Below are positions 47,034-56,105 of a stretch of DNA of 64,000 nucleotides, in pieces. This stretch comes from Pseudomonadota bacterium (GTDB lineage Bacteria > Pseudomonadota > Alphaproteobacteria > Rhizobiales > Aestuariivirgaceae): positions 62,001-126,000 of the forward strand of contig JAIUNJ010000008.1 in the NCBI GenBank assembly GCA_020161855.1, in the 5' to 3' direction. The position numbers and the translations under genes were made by a program. Position 1 is the stretch's first letter. Each line of letters opens with the position of its first letter. The notes under the pieces were generated by a model. It was not told where the DNA came from. It ran no database searches and saw only the letters and a list, made by a program, of their open reading frames with translations.

Positions 47034-47350
47034 CCTCAAGCCTGCTCCATGCCATGCTCGAAGCAGGCCAGAAGATCTACTCCAAGTTCCACTCACAGCA
47101 ATAGAGGAGGAAGGTAAAACCCTGACAGCCTAACCGATGAGTCATGGCCCAGCGCCGATGCCGCAAGCCATGCAACGAGTCAGCATCAAGTGGGGCGGTA
47201 AGCACCCTCGCGCATGAAAACCCATTGGTGGGCCGTGCGCCACCTGAGGCCCACTGCAAGCCTCCTCCACGTCTACTCCACGGCACAACTCAATCCACAA
47301 ACTCAAAGCGCTCTGCAAGGCCTCAATGCCACGGCGCTCAAGGAACCACT
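47034..47350. other. Gap of about 317 bases before the HNH-like gene
   Basis: Holds short frames only and GGAGGAAGG at 47105-47113, a strong purine run without a good start codon at the right distance. An in-frame ATG at 47144 opens a 69-codon extension of the next gene with unusual composition; I see nothing else. Confidence 0.4.
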
Positions 47351-48022
47351 ATGCCTAAACTCAGCCTGCCCTCTGTCCGCTTCAGCACTTTGCCGAATGT
47401 GCGGGACATCCTCTCAAGCCACCCTCAAGACATCTTCCAGCCTCCTCACCTGCCATCGGGGCTCTTCACGGTGGACTGGACGCTCGACCTCGAAGACATC
47501 CCCTTGCCTCGCGCAGAGGTGGACGAGGCGAAGCGATGGAAAGACCGCAGCCGACATATCGCCACCATCACGCTCATGGATAAGAAGATGGGGCGCATCG
47601 TTCTCAATGGAGGATATGCTCGCCTCTTCCTCTTCGCCTCTATCGCTGGGCTGGGGCGCATCTACGTCAACGCCAACAGCGCTGGCAGGCCTTATGTCCG
47701 ATGGTCCCCCAATGGCCGGGCCAACAAGCAGCTCGTCTTATCTCGCATCATCGCGGGGGCACCTGAAGGGCAGGACGTGGGCTATCGTGATGGCGATACG
47801 CTCAACCTGCTTATAGACAACCTCGTGCCCACGCCGGGCATGGCAATACGCAAAGCTCCACGCACCTTCAGCACTCTCAGCATGATCGGCATTGCATCGG
47901 GCTTTGAGGATGGCGCTGAGGCCCGCGCCATGGAGTCAGCTCTAGAGACGCTCCTCTCATCTGCCCGCACCGAGGCCGCAGAGTACCGCGCCCGCAGGCC
48001 CGGCCTCCTCACCTCCATCTAG
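47351..48022 (+). CDS. Phage protein with degenerate HNH/AP2-like DNA-binding layout
   Basis: 223 residues from ATG 47351, which AAGGA precedes by six bases. About residues 85-150 resemble the fold seen in phage HNH homing endonucleases: a YVRWSPNG strand pair, LVLSRIIAGAPEG, then GYRDGDTLNLLIDNLVP where an active enzyme would read DHxxGDxxDNRxxNL. The key His is Gly/Tyr here, so catalysis is unlikely and a DNA-binding role is more plausible. It sits before the large virion-type gene on the same strand. The family call is an inference from this pattern. Confidence 0.55.
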   Translation: MPKLSLPSVRFSTLPNVRDILSSHPQDIFQPPHLPSGLFTVDWTLDLEDIPLPRAEVDEAKRWKDRSRHIATITLMDKKMGRIVLNGGYARLFLFASIAGLGRIYVNANSAGRPYVRWSPNGRANKQLVLSRIIAGAPEGQDVGYRDGDTLNLLIDNLVPTPGMAIRKAPRTFSTLSMIGIASGFEDGAEARAMESALETLLSSARTEAAEYRARRPGLLTSI

Positions 48023-48110
48023 AGCAACGACCAGCAGGCCCGGCAAGGCAACTTGAAGCCCAGCGCCGGGCCTCTCCCTTCACCTCCACAATCAACCACG
48101 GAAAAAACAT

Positions 48111-51095
48111 ATGTCACGGAAGATAACCGAAACCATCGAACGCAGCGCAAGGCTCCAGCCGCAAGCCGCCCCCGTCAACCTCTACTCACGCCCTGCGGAA
48201 CCCGCTCGCTCCCCTCTCTGGGAACTGGCATCTGCCCTGAGCAACACCTCTGCTGACCTCAAGGCCTGGGCCAACAAGAAGAAGGGCGAGCAGTCCGAGG
48301 GTGACATCCTGAGGGGCCGTGCAGCCTTCCTCAAGGGCAACAAGCAGGGCTATGCCACAGGCGTACGCAATGGCTCTATCCCTGCATGGGCCTCACCTGA
48401 CTTCCAGAAGGGCTACAAGAACGCTGAGGGCGACTACGCGGGCCAGAACTTCGACCGCAGCCTCGACCTCGCCTACGAGAAGTGGGACCAGAGGGAGAGT
48501 GCAACCCCCGAGCAGTTCGACGCATGGGGCCAGCAGTTCATCAAGGACAGCCTCAAGACGGATGACCCTGAGGTCCTTCGCGGTCTCCTCCCGAGGCTTG
48601 AAGCAGGCATTGCGCGGAAGCGTGATGAGCACAACAAGCTCCTCGCAGAGACAAGCTACAAGACCGGCCTCAGGTCCCATATCGCCTCCGCCACGGCTGC
48701 CATTGAGACCTTCTCCGATGATGGCTTGGCGTCTCCCACGGGCACCAACTACGAGGGCATGTGGGCAGACATCGTGAGGAGGCGTGAAGTCGCAGTCGCC
48801 ACGGGCATCCGCAACGATGACTTCGACAAGCTCATCGTGGAAAGCCTCATCAGCAAGGCCATCGAGAAGCGAGACCCAGGCATCCTGGCGCTGCTCGATA
48901 AGACAATGCCGGGCTCAGACAATACGCTCCGCAACGATCCCGTCTACCGCGAGGCCATTGAGGGCAGCGAAGAGAAGCTCCTCAGCATCTCAATTGCGGC
49001 CGAGGAAGCGGAGTACAAGCAGGCCGAGAGGGACCGTAAGGCCCGCCTCGACCAAATCACCTCATCCACCATCTCCGCGCTCGCCAAGGACCCCAACACG
49101 GCCATCCCTGAGGATGTGCTTGCAGCAGGCGAGAAGCTCGACCCCAAGTTCCGTATCGACATGCTTGCGGCCCAGAAGGCGCTCATCGAAGGCAAGCCCG
49201 AAGACCAAGCCGCAATCAATGCCGTGATGCTCTCCATCATGGACGGCGGAGGCGAGAAGGCGGTGCTCGATGCCCTCAAGGCAGGCAACATCACCAAGTC
49301 GGGAACCTTCGAGAACCTTCTGGAGTTCGCAAAGAAGCGCAGTACGCCTCAGGGTGTTAAGTTGCTGGATGGGGACGCAGCCAAGCGCATCACCAATACG
49401 ATCAAGACAAGGACCACCCCAGACGACCTTGAGGACCCCTTCGGCGTCAAAGGGTGGACCGATATTGGTCTCGCCATGCAGCAAGACTTCGAGTTCGCTG
49501 TTCTGGACTGGCAACAGCGCAACCCGAACGCCTCCGAGCAAGAGCGCATTAAGGCCATCAACGAGATCGGCGCAGACATCCTCAAGCGCCTTGATACCGA
49601 GCAGATGGACCCCAACAAGGCCTCTGCATATGACAAACCATATACCTCTTACTCAAATCCATTCTACCGCAAGGCTATTGAAGACCAGCTTGGAGAGCTT
49701 GGACCAGCAGGCCGGGGCTATATGCCAACTCCGCCCGGATTGCCCAAAGAGCAACAGCCACAGCCGCAAGTGAACCAGCACTTCCCTACGCCTGAGGCAG
49801 CCAATGCTTACGCACGGGCTCTCCGCAAACAACAGACAGAGGGCACAGCTCCAAGCTACGACGACACGCGGAAGATCATCCAGCAGCCCAAGCCCCCATC
49901 AGCCTCAGGCCTCGATACGGAGACCAGGGCGGGTGCTGCGGCGAACGTGATGGACTACCGCTCGCTCGATCCGAAGTCCCGCAGGCTCCTCGAAGAGAAG
50001 GCAAGCAAGCTTGGCGTTGACCCTGCGAAGCTCTGGGAGCGGACCTGGGTGAAGATGCCGCCTGACTTGAGGAAGAACTTCGAGAGCAGGAAGTACGACG
50101 AGAATGGGAAGCTGCTCAACAAGATCGGCTTCACGATGGACGCGGAGGGCGGGATGGGCCAAGTGCTCCGCGCCACTGAGGCCCCTGATGGATACGAGAC
50201 GGTCTATGCACGAGGCAAGTTCGGGCAGCCCCCACGGCAACTGAGCGCGATGACGCTGGGCGAGGTGGTCCGCTTCCAAGAGCAGATGCTCCGCAATGGT
50301 AGCCCCTCAACTGCAATCGGCGCGGGGCAGTTCCTTAAGAAGACCGTTGTGAGTTTGATGGACGACCTCAATCTCCCACCAAACACCGTCTTCACGCCTG
50401 AAGTGCAGAACCGCATGATTGTCAGACTCATGGAGCGCCGTGGCCTTGAGCAGTTCATGGCAGGCAACATGACGGTTGACCAGTTCGCGGACAGCCTGGC
50501 TCATGAGTGGGCGGGGCTTCCTCTCTCAAATGGCAAGAGCGTCTACTCAGGTGATGGCTTGAACGAGGCCACGATTGCCCGCGAGGATGTCATCACGGCC
50601 CTTGAGATGCTGAAGCGGGACGGAGTGGGCTCTCTCTTCGGACAGCAGACCCAGATACCCGACATCTACGCCAACATCCCCGCAAACGAGCGGGGGCAGT
50701 TCACGCAATGGAACTCGGACCCCATCGCCAACGAGAGGGCAACCCTCGCAGGCGTCAGGCCAGAGCTTCAGCAGATCGTGGAGGAAGTCCGCAAGACCTC
50801 TGGCGTCAACTTCGTGGTGGCTTCCGGCAAACGCGATGCCCTCATGCAGCAGAAGGCCATGGAGTGGGGCTGGTCGAAGAAGCAGGACAGCAACCACCTC
50901 ACGGGTCGCGCCGTGGACGTATGGGTGCTCGATGAGAATGGCCGCGTGATCTTCGACAAGAAGAAGCAGCAGGAACTCGGGAAGCACATCAAGGCGGCCA
51001 TCAAGAAGCTTGGCATCCGGGCGAACTGGGGCGGTGACTGGAAGACCTTCAGCGACCTCCCGCATATCGAACTCACAGGAGAACAGGAAGTATGA
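48111..51095 (+). CDS. Large virion-type protein with lysozyme-like and M15 peptidase domains
   Basis: 994 residues. The first 600 are mostly helical, charged and without signal peptide, like podovirus internal (ejection) proteins. About 690-860 resembles a phage lysozyme/transglycosylase domain (MTLGEVVRFQEQ, STAIGAGQFLKKTV, LAHEWAGLPL). Residues 880-990 are an M15-type zinc peptidase: SNHLTGRAVDVWV and PHIEL supply His929, Asp936 and His985. Such a protein would open the wall during DNA entry. It stands alone, without capsid or tail genes, 15 bases from a palindromic region before the integrase. Frequent AGG and CTC codons mark it as foreign. Confidence 0.8.
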   Translation: MSRKITETIERSARLQPQAAPVNLYSRPAEPARSPLWELASALSNTSADLKAWANKKKGEQSEGDILRGRAAFLKGNKQGYATGVRNGSIPAWASPDFQKGYKNAEGDYAGQNFDRSLDLAYEKWDQRESATPEQFDAWGQQFIKDSLKTDDPEVLRGLLPRLEAGIARKRDEHNKLLAETSYKTGLRSHIASATAAIETFSDDGLASPTGTNYEGMWADIVRRREVAVATGIRNDDFDKLIVESLISKAIEKRDPGILALLDKTMPGSDNTLRNDPVYREAIEGSEEKLLSISIAAEEAEYKQAERDRKARLDQITSSTISALAKDPNTAIPEDVLAAGEKLDPKFRIDMLAAQKALIEGKPEDQAAINAVMLSIMDGGGEKAVLDALKAGNITKSGTFENLLEFAKKRSTPQGVKLLDGDAAKRITNTIKTRTTPDDLEDPFGVKGWTDIGLAMQQDFEFAVLDWQQRNPNASEQERIKAINEIGADILKRLDTEQMDPNKASAYDKPYTSYSNPFYRKAIEDQLGELGPAGRGYMPTPPGLPKEQQPQPQVNQHFPTPEAANAYARALRKQQTEGTAPSYDDTRKIIQQPKPPSASGLDTETRAGAAANVMDYRSLDPKSRRLLEEKASKLGVDPAKLWERTWVKMPPDLRKNFESRKYDENGKLLNKIGFTMDAEGGMGQVLRATEAPDGYETVYARGKFGQPPRQLSAMTLGEVVRFQEQMLRNGSPSTAIGAGQFLKKTVVSLMDDLNLPPNTVFTPEVQNRMIVRLMERRGLEQFMAGNMTVDQFADSLAHEWAGLPLSNGKSVYSGDGLNEATIAREDVITALEMLKRDGVGSLFGQQTQIPDIYANIPANERGQFTQWNSDPIANERATLAGVRPELQQIVEEVRKTSGVNFVVASGKRDALMQQKAMEWGWSKKQDSNHLTGRAVDVWVLDENGRVIFDKKKQQELGKHIKAAIKKLGIRANWGGDWKTFSDLPHIELTGEQEV

Positions 51096-51196
51096 CGACC
51101 TGTTCAACTTCTTAGATCATCAAATTACCATCCGCCAAGCAGGCCTAAGGTTTTCCGTGGTTCCCCCTGCGGTCTATTGCGAGGCGTGATGCAACG

Positions 51197-51230
51197 GGCA
51201 CTCAGGGTCTTGTGGAGGGCTCTGAGTGCC
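51197..51230. terminator. Hairpin between the virion-type gene and the integrase
   Basis: Perfect nine-base arms GGCACTCAG and CTGAGTGCC around a 16-base loop, followed by TACTTCTT. It lies about 100 bases past the large gene's stop and touches the stop of the convergent integrase gene; probably ends plus-strand transcription. Confidence 0.65.
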
Positions 51231-52549
51231 TACTTCTTCGGGAGTTTGACGCTCTCAACAACCTTGCGGAACTGCTCAAAGGTGGCTCCGCCTGAATAGT
51301 GCCCAAGGCTCATGCCCTGCACCTTATGCCCCACCACCCGCTCGATGTCCTCTTTGCGCATCCCCGCCCGGTCCGCCTTCGTGATGAACCAGCGCCGGAA
51401 CGAGTGGAAGGTCACGCGACTTGTGCGCTTGCCGGGGAGCTTCTCGTCAACGCCAAGCCCCTCGCGGTAGGTCTTGAAGCGTTTGGAGGCTGCCATGCTG
51501 CGGCCCTTGCCTTCGCCACGCCCCCATCCGCTTGAGCCCTCTTCAATCAGATAGGCGTCCTGTGCCCTGCCTTTGCAGAGCCTCGCCACAGTGGCCTTGA
51601 GCCGCGAGTGCACTGGCACGTCCCTGACTGCGGCCTTGGTCTTGCCGCCTGTGCCATGAGCCACCTTAAAGACCCCTCCCCCGCAATGCCTCACCTTGAG
51701 CTGGAATATCTCATCAATGCGCATCCCGCTCAGCGCACCTATCAGCATAACGTCCTGCAAGGTTGCATCTGCCTCTTTTGAATAGAGGAGAGCGCGGACC
51801 TCATCATCTGTGAATGGCCTAGCCTTCTCATCCTCAGGCGTGTCCCTCTTCGCAATCGACTTGCCCAGCCATGGATTGCGTGAGGCGTGACCTTGCTGCT
51901 CCAGCCAGCGCCAATAGCTCCGCAAGCTACTCATGATCTTGTTGGCGGTCTTGTGATGCAGCCCCGCACCGAGAAGGGCCTTCGCCTTGAAGCCTGCGGC
52001 CACCTTGTCTGTCACGGCTTCGAGAGTCTCAGGGAGCCGCTCCGCCGTAAGCCACGTTGCGAGCCGCTGGAGGTGAGTGCGAAAGTCCGCAGTCTGCCTC
52101 TCTCCGAAAGCCTTCTCCCTCAACCAGTCCCCGAAGTAGACACTCAGAGGCGTCGCTTTGCCGGTGGCGACATCGTAGAAGCTCTTGGCCGCCGTGAAGC
52201 CCTCAGATGCCTCCACCTCCTCAGCCATGCTCAGGGCCTCATCCTCGACTTGCTGTTCCCTTTCAGGGTCCCTAGCCGCTTCGAGTTCCGTGCGCACCTC
52301 TAGGGCCGTGGCCGTGAGGCTCTGCGGTACGCCCGCTCCCGCACCACGCCGCGCGGCTTCAAGCTTCGCTCTCAGTCTGGCGAGGATGGCGTCTCTACGC
52401 AGCCGGGCAGTCCTGATGTCTCTTGCGCCAGTTGTCTCGCGCAGCCTCTTGCGGCCTATGGTGGCCCTCAGGCTGGGCGGCACGTCAACGACAACGTACC
52501 AGCCCTCGCGGCGCTGCTCCAAATTGTAGTTGATGCTTCTGGCTACCAT
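51230..52549 (-). CDS. Tyrosine integrase of the element
   Basis: 439 residues. An N-terminal DUF6538-like segment (WYVVVDVPPSLRATIGRKRL), a core-binding domain (about 135-235), and the catalytic domain: Arg277 in LSGMRIDEI, HSFRRW (His382, Arg385), VGHK (His408), and the nucleophile Tyr418 in GHYSGG. All catalytic residues are present, so it should be active. It faces inward from the right end and lies about 130 bases from attR, with the right 38-bp repeat in between, which may allow it to control its own promoter. Confidence 0.96.
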   Translation of the reverse strand: MVARSINYNLEQRREGWYVVVDVPPSLRATIGRKRLRETTGARDIRTARLRRDAILARLRAKLEAARRGAGAGVPQSLTATALEVRTELEAARDPEREQQVEDEALSMAEEVEASEGFTAAKSFYDVATGKATPLSVYFGDWLREKAFGERQTADFRTHLQRLATWLTAERLPETLEAVTDKVAAGFKAKALLGAGLHHKTANKIMSSLRSYWRWLEQQGHASRNPWLGKSIAKRDTPEDEKARPFTDDEVRALLYSKEADATLQDVMLIGALSGMRIDEIFQLKVRHCGGGVFKVAHGTGGKTKAAVRDVPVHSRLKATVARLCKGRAQDAYLIEEGSSGWGRGEGKGRSMAASKRFKTYREGLGVDEKLPGKRTSRVTFHSFRRWFITKADRAGMRKEDIERVVGHKVQGMSLGHYSGGATFEQFRKVVESVKLPKK

Positions 52550-52580
52550 GGGGGCTCTCCGAGGAGGCTGGGGGCCTCAG

Positions 52581-52618
52581 CTCCCCCTCACGGTCCCCCT
52601 CACATTCTCCCCCTCACG
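52581..52618 (+). repeat. 38-bp terminal direct repeat, right copy
   Basis: Exact copy of 42498-42535 with three TCCCCCTCAC iterons, placed 60 bases before attR and 32 bases upstream of the integrase start, so it probably overlaps the integrase promoter. Confidence 0.85.
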
Positions 52619-52678
52619 CTAGCCTAAAAGACCCCTCATTTCAATGCTTTCAGGGGTTTAGGGTGAGCTAGAAGAGTG

Positions 52679-52695
52679 TCCTAGTCCCCCAGCCA
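52679..52695 (+). repeat. attR core of the integrated element
   Basis: TCCTAGTCCCCCAGCCA, identical to the 3' end of tRNA-Gln at 42418-42434 but without the rest of the tRNA. Confidence 0.9.
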
Positions 52696-52723
52696 CAGCA
52701 ACCAGCCCAGAAATCATGCACAC

Positions 52724-53473
52724 TTACGAAGTGCGGCGCACGCCTGAGATCAGGCTGAAATACAGCCAGTGTGGCAGAAGTCCGAGCAGTTTCAGCGCAT
52801 AGCTGAACCGCCTGGGGAAATGAATCTCGAAAGAGTCCGACATGAGACCATCAGCAATGCGCAGGGCCGCGTCCTGGGGCAAGACCATGAAGGGCATCTC
52901 AAACGTGTTCTTGTCAGTGAGCCGTGTCTTCACGAAACCAGGAGACACCAGCTGCACCTTGATACCGGAGCCACGCAGGTCGATCCTCAGGTTCTCTGCC
53001 AGGTGATTGAGCCCAGCCTTGCTTGCCCCATAGCCCATGGCGGAAGGGAGGCCGCGATAGCCGGCAACACTGCCGACCAGCACCAGATGCCCGCTCCGCC
53101 TGGCGACATAGTGTGGCAGCACCGTAGCAGCGAGGCGGAACGCACCTCGCAGATTGACATCAATCATCGTCTCGACCTGCTGGATATCGAGGTGTTGCGC
53201 GTCCATCGGTGTATACGCACCTGCGTTGTAGATCACGACATCTGGCAGGTCATGGCAGAGCTTCGCCCAGACAGTCTCGATTTCACGCAGGGCACAGACA
53301 TCGAGGGGATGGGCTGCATGGCCAGTCCCCGGCAACCGGGCAAGGACGTCCTCAAGCATGGCGGCAGTGCGTGCCGACAATGTCAATCTAGCGCCACGAT
53401 TTGCGAGCTCGAAGGCAAGCGCAGAACCGATGCCCTCGCTCGCGCCAATCAACCAGACCCGCTTGTCCTTCAT
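52724..53473 (-). CDS. Short-chain dehydrogenase/reductase
   Basis: 249 residues, classical SDR. NAD(P)-binding GASEGIGSA near residue 8, VIYNAGAY (NNAG-type), and the catalytic Ser, Tyr and Lys in LVGSVAGYRG and MGYGASKAG. ATG 53473 gives the standard N-terminus (MKDKRVWLIGAS). It is the last gene of a four-gene minus-strand operon with DUF3833, DUF1365 and an FAD oxidoreductase. In many Proteobacteria this set accompanies cyclopropane fatty-acid synthase and is thought to modify membrane lipids; the substrate here is unknown. Confidence 0.93.
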   Translation of the reverse strand: MKDKRVWLIGASEGIGSALAFELANRGARLTLSARTAAMLEDVLARLPGTGHAAHPLDVCALREIETVWAKLCHDLPDVVIYNAGAYTPMDAQHLDIQQVETMIDVNLRGAFRLAATVLPHYVARRSGHLVLVGSVAGYRGLPSAMGYGASKAGLNHLAENLRIDLRGSGIKVQLVSPGFVKTRLTDKNTFEMPFMVLPQDAALRIADGLMSDSFEIHFPRRFSYALKLLGLLPHWLYFSLISGVRRTS

Positions 53474-53477
53474 TATC

Positions 53478-54011
53478 CTATAGTTTCTCGAATGAGATAA
53501 CCAACTCGCCGACCGCAAGGCCAAACTTCCGCAGCTTCGTCCGGTTGATCAGGGTTTTCTCGTCAATCAGATACATCCAGTCGTCCATCGACAGTAATAT
53601 GGTGTCTCCATTTGCCCGCTTTGCGTTGAGTTTGTAACGCATGTTCAGGGCATTGCCGTGTTGCGTACCGATAGCCTCACCTACGACATCAGCCGCCTTG
53701 GCCGTGAAGTTATTGCCGTCAGAGAACGTGATCGACCAGGTTCTGTCTTCGCTGCGCCCATCACTGTAGGTGAAATGCTCCTTCAGGATACCCGTGTTGC
53801 CTTGCCAACTCCCCGTCATGCGCACGTTAAACATGAGGCTCGCAGAGCCCCAATAGTCGAAGAGAATGCCCTTCGCTACGAGTTCACCGTTGAGGTAGTC
53901 GCGGATATCAAGTTTCGGTCCCGCCCCCGCATACTCGGCAGTGGTTCTGCCATCGCATCCTCCCAGCATGAAGGATGCCGCTCCGATCAAGGCACACAAC
54001 TTCTTCATCAT
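53478..54011 (-). CDS. DUF3833 lipoprotein
   Basis: 177 residues. A lipoprotein signal peptide (MMKKLCALIGAASFMLGGC) is followed by the DUF3833 domain (IRDYLNGELVAKGILFDYWG, YSDGRSEDRTW, DDWMYLIDEKTLINRTKLRKFG). The fold is probably a calycin-like barrel that could hold a lipid, by family inference. It lies four bases before the SDR gene. Confidence 0.88.
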   Translation of the reverse strand: MMKKLCALIGAASFMLGGCDGRTTAEYAGAGPKLDIRDYLNGELVAKGILFDYWGSASLMFNVRMTGSWQGNTGILKEHFTYSDGRSEDRTWSITFSDGNNFTAKAADVVGEAIGTQHGNALNMRYKLNAKRANGDTILLSMDDWMYLIDEKTLINRTKLRKFGLAVGELVISFEKL

Positions 54012-54069
54012 TCACTCCTCTCATTGGCTCCTGCCACAAAGGCGTTGCCCCACCTGCAAAGGCCATCAC

Positions 54070-54837
54070 TCATCTGCTGACATCCGGGCCGGTCAGCGGC
54101 GGTTTTCGGCGGACGGAAAAGCCCTTGGAAAACATGCGAAGCGCCTCCCAATGAATCATCACGATAACCTTGAGGGTAACCAACGGGAATCGAACCAGGC
54201 AGCCGAGCGCGCTGCGCGTGCTGAATTCATGACGCCGGCCGACAAGCGACGTCGACAGCACCATGTGCCCGTTATCGTCGAAATAGTTGATCCATACCGC
54301 GGTCGCATCGGCGGACTCGCGGAACCGGAAGCGATAGCGGCCAGAGACATCCAGGAACGGTGACACATGAAACACCTTGCGCGCCTCAAGCCATTGATCG
54401 CCGGATATCGGCGCCGCATCGGCATTGGCGACGAGATAAGCATGCCGCTCGCCAAATGTGTTGTTGACCTCCGCAATGACGGCGCAGAGCGCCCCGCCAA
54501 CATTGCGGCAAAACCAGAAACTGACGGGATTGAACGCATAACCAAGCACGCGTGGCATTGTGATCAGTTCCACAACTCCATTGCAGGCAGCATCCAGGCC
54601 ATGCTCCTTCAACACTGCCCTGCTCCAGGCCTCACTTCCCGCTCCACCAAAGCCATGATCTGCCTCACGAAACGAAAGCAGATTCCATTTGTTGATCGAA
54701 AACAGGGCATTCGCAGCGGTCATCAGGGCCTGCACAGGCAGGCACAGGTAGAACACGCGATAGGCCAGCCTGTGCGGTTTGGGGACGAGGCGATTGTGCA
54801 CCACGTTCGCGACAAGCAGACCTCTGGCTAGCGCCAT
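54070..54837 (-). CDS. DUF1365 family protein
   Basis: 255 residues. Starts ARGLLVANVVHNRLVPKPHRLAY, typical of DUF1365, and continues with MPRVLGYAFNPVSFWFC and KVFHVSPFLDVSGRYRF. The family has no proven reaction but is almost always beside an FAD-dependent amine-oxidase-like protein (COG2907), as here. It overlaps that gene by ten bases. Confidence 0.93.
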   Translation of the reverse strand: MALARGLLVANVVHNRLVPKPHRLAYRVFYLCLPVQALMTAANALFSINKWNLLSFREADHGFGGAGSEAWSRAVLKEHGLDAACNGVVELITMPRVLGYAFNPVSFWFCRNVGGALCAVIAEVNNTFGERHAYLVANADAAPISGDQWLEARKVFHVSPFLDVSGRYRFRFRESADATAVWINYFDDNGHMVLSTSLVGRRHEFSTRSALGCLVRFPLVTLKVIVMIHWEALRMFSKGFSVRRKPPLTGPDVSR

Positions 54838-56072
54838 GGGATCATCCCTCCCAAGGCCTGCGCAACATTCACCGCACTCTGCAGGCCGTCTTCGTGAAAG
54901 CCGTTACGCTGGTACGCACCGCAGAACCAGAGATGGCGCGCGCCCTGGATGCTGGGAATCATCCCTTGCGCTGCTATGGCTTCCCCCGTGAAAATCGGGT
55001 GCGAAAAGCTATGTTTGTCGAGAACACGATCAGGCGCGATAGGCACATCCGGATTGAGCGTCACAAAGAGCGGGCAATCACGGGCAATGCCCTGAAGCAG
55101 GTTCATCCAATAGGTAACAGATACGCGCTCCGAGGCGGTCGCGTGATAATTCCAACTCGCCCAGCATGACCTGCGGCGCGGCATCACGGTTTCATCTGAA
55201 TGAAGCCAGGTGACATTCTCCTGGTATTTGAATGCGCCGAGAACGGCGCGTTCCTTGTCTGTCGGGGCGTCGATCAACGCAAGCGCCTCGTCGGCGTGAT
55301 TTGCCAGGACCACATCGTCAAAGGAAAGCCTCTCCCCATCCCGCGTAGTCACGGCGGGGCGCGGTTTTGAAGTGTCAATCTTGGCGACAGAAGTAGACAG
55401 CCTGACATCTTGTACGGGCCGGAGAATCCTCTCGACATATTGTGATGATCCTCCGGTCACCGTGTACCATTGATGCTGCCCGGTGAATGAGAGCAGGCCA
55501 TGATTGCGGAAGAAATGCACGAAGCTCGCCGCCGGAAACGCGAGCATCTGACTGGCCGGATTGCTCCAGATCGCCGCCCCCATCGGCAGCAGAAACCGAT
55601 CGCGAAACTGCTGTCCCAGCCGCATCTCGTCCAACAGGCCTTCAAGTGTCAGCGATGGAAATTTCGTCACGACATTCTCTGCGTTGCGGAAAAACCGCAT
55701 TACATCCAGAATCATGCGGTGAAATGCGGGAGAAAGGATGTTGCGGCGGGTCGCAAACATCGCATCCAGATTCTTCCCGCTCCATTCGAATGCACCTTGG
55801 TCCATCGAGAAGCTGAACGACATATCGCTCTTGTGAGAACTCACCTTGAGGGTGTCGAACAGGCCGGTCAGATTTGGGTACGTGGCGTGGTTGAAAACCA
55901 TGAATCCGGTATCGACGGGAATCTTGCGGCCCTTGCAGTTCACCGTGACGGTTCTGGAATGCCCACCTGCAACCGGCCCCTTCTCATACAACGTTACATG
56001 CGCCCGCTGTGAAAGCATGAACGCAGCGGCTAGCCCCGAAATTCCAGAACCAACAACTGCGATCCGCTTCAT
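54828..56072 (-). CDS. FAD-dependent amine-oxidase-like protein (COG2907)
   Basis: 414 residues. The dinucleotide-binding motif RIAVVGSGISGLAAAFML opens the protein, followed by YEKGPVAGGHSRT. Near the C-terminus GARHLWFCGAYQRNGFHEDGLQSA closes the FAD site. ATG 56072 is preferred over a TTG three codons earlier. Relatives act with DUF1365 proteins near fatty-acid cyclopropane or methyl modification genes. It is divergent from a TetR gene across 90 bases carrying two perfect palindromes, so probably repressed by that regulator. Confidence 0.93.
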   Translation of the reverse strand: MKRIAVVGSGISGLAAAFMLSQRAHVTLYEKGPVAGGHSRTVTVNCKGRKIPVDTGFMVFNHATYPNLTGLFDTLKVSSHKSDMSFSFSMDQGAFEWSGKNLDAMFATRRNILSPAFHRMILDVMRFFRNAENVVTKFPSLTLEGLLDEMRLGQQFRDRFLLPMGAAIWSNPASQMLAFPAASFVHFFRNHGLLSFTGQHQWYTVTGGSSQYVERILRPVQDVRLSTSVAKIDTSKPRPAVTTRDGERLSFDDVVLANHADEALALIDAPTDKERAVLGAFKYQENVTWLHSDETVMPRRRSCWASWNYHATASERVSVTYWMNLLQGIARDCPLFVTLNPDVPIAPDRVLDKHSFSHPIFTGEAIAAQGMIPSIQGARHLWFCGAYQRNGFHEDGLQSAVNVAQALGGMIPWR

Positions 56073-56087
56073 CACCACCAACCATTG

Positions 56088-56105
56088 ATAGACTCATCAG
56101 TCTAT
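56088..56105. promoter_or_regulatory. Palindrome ATAGACT-catc-AGTCTAT
   Basis: Perfect seven-base arms, 16 bases upstream of the FAD oxidoreductase start and abutting the -35 of the tetR promoter. Candidate TetR operator. Confidence 0.6.

Larger units (their letters stand above)
42435..52695. mobile_element. tRNA-Gln-integrated element with phage-type promoters (reduced T7-like prophage or satellite)
   Basis: About 10.3 kb between two copies of a 17-bp att core. It carries, left to right: a membrane protein and a PadR-like regulator (minus), a serine recombinase (plus), DUF2806 (minus), a promoter array with small phage-like genes (plus), a degenerate HNH-like protein and a 994-residue virion-type wall hydrolase (plus), and a tyrosine integrase (minus). 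Codon use in the plus-strand phage genes (for example frequent AGG and CTC) differs from the host. No terminase, capsid, portal, tail, DNA polymerase or RNA polymerase gene is present, so it cannot be a complete phage. Boundaries are supported by att and 38-bp direct repeats. Confidence 0.9.

Noticed and set aside
47144..47350. 69-codon N-terminal extension of the HNH-like protein
   Set aside because: Composition changes sharply at 47351, where AAGGA gives a good start; the extension looks non-coding.
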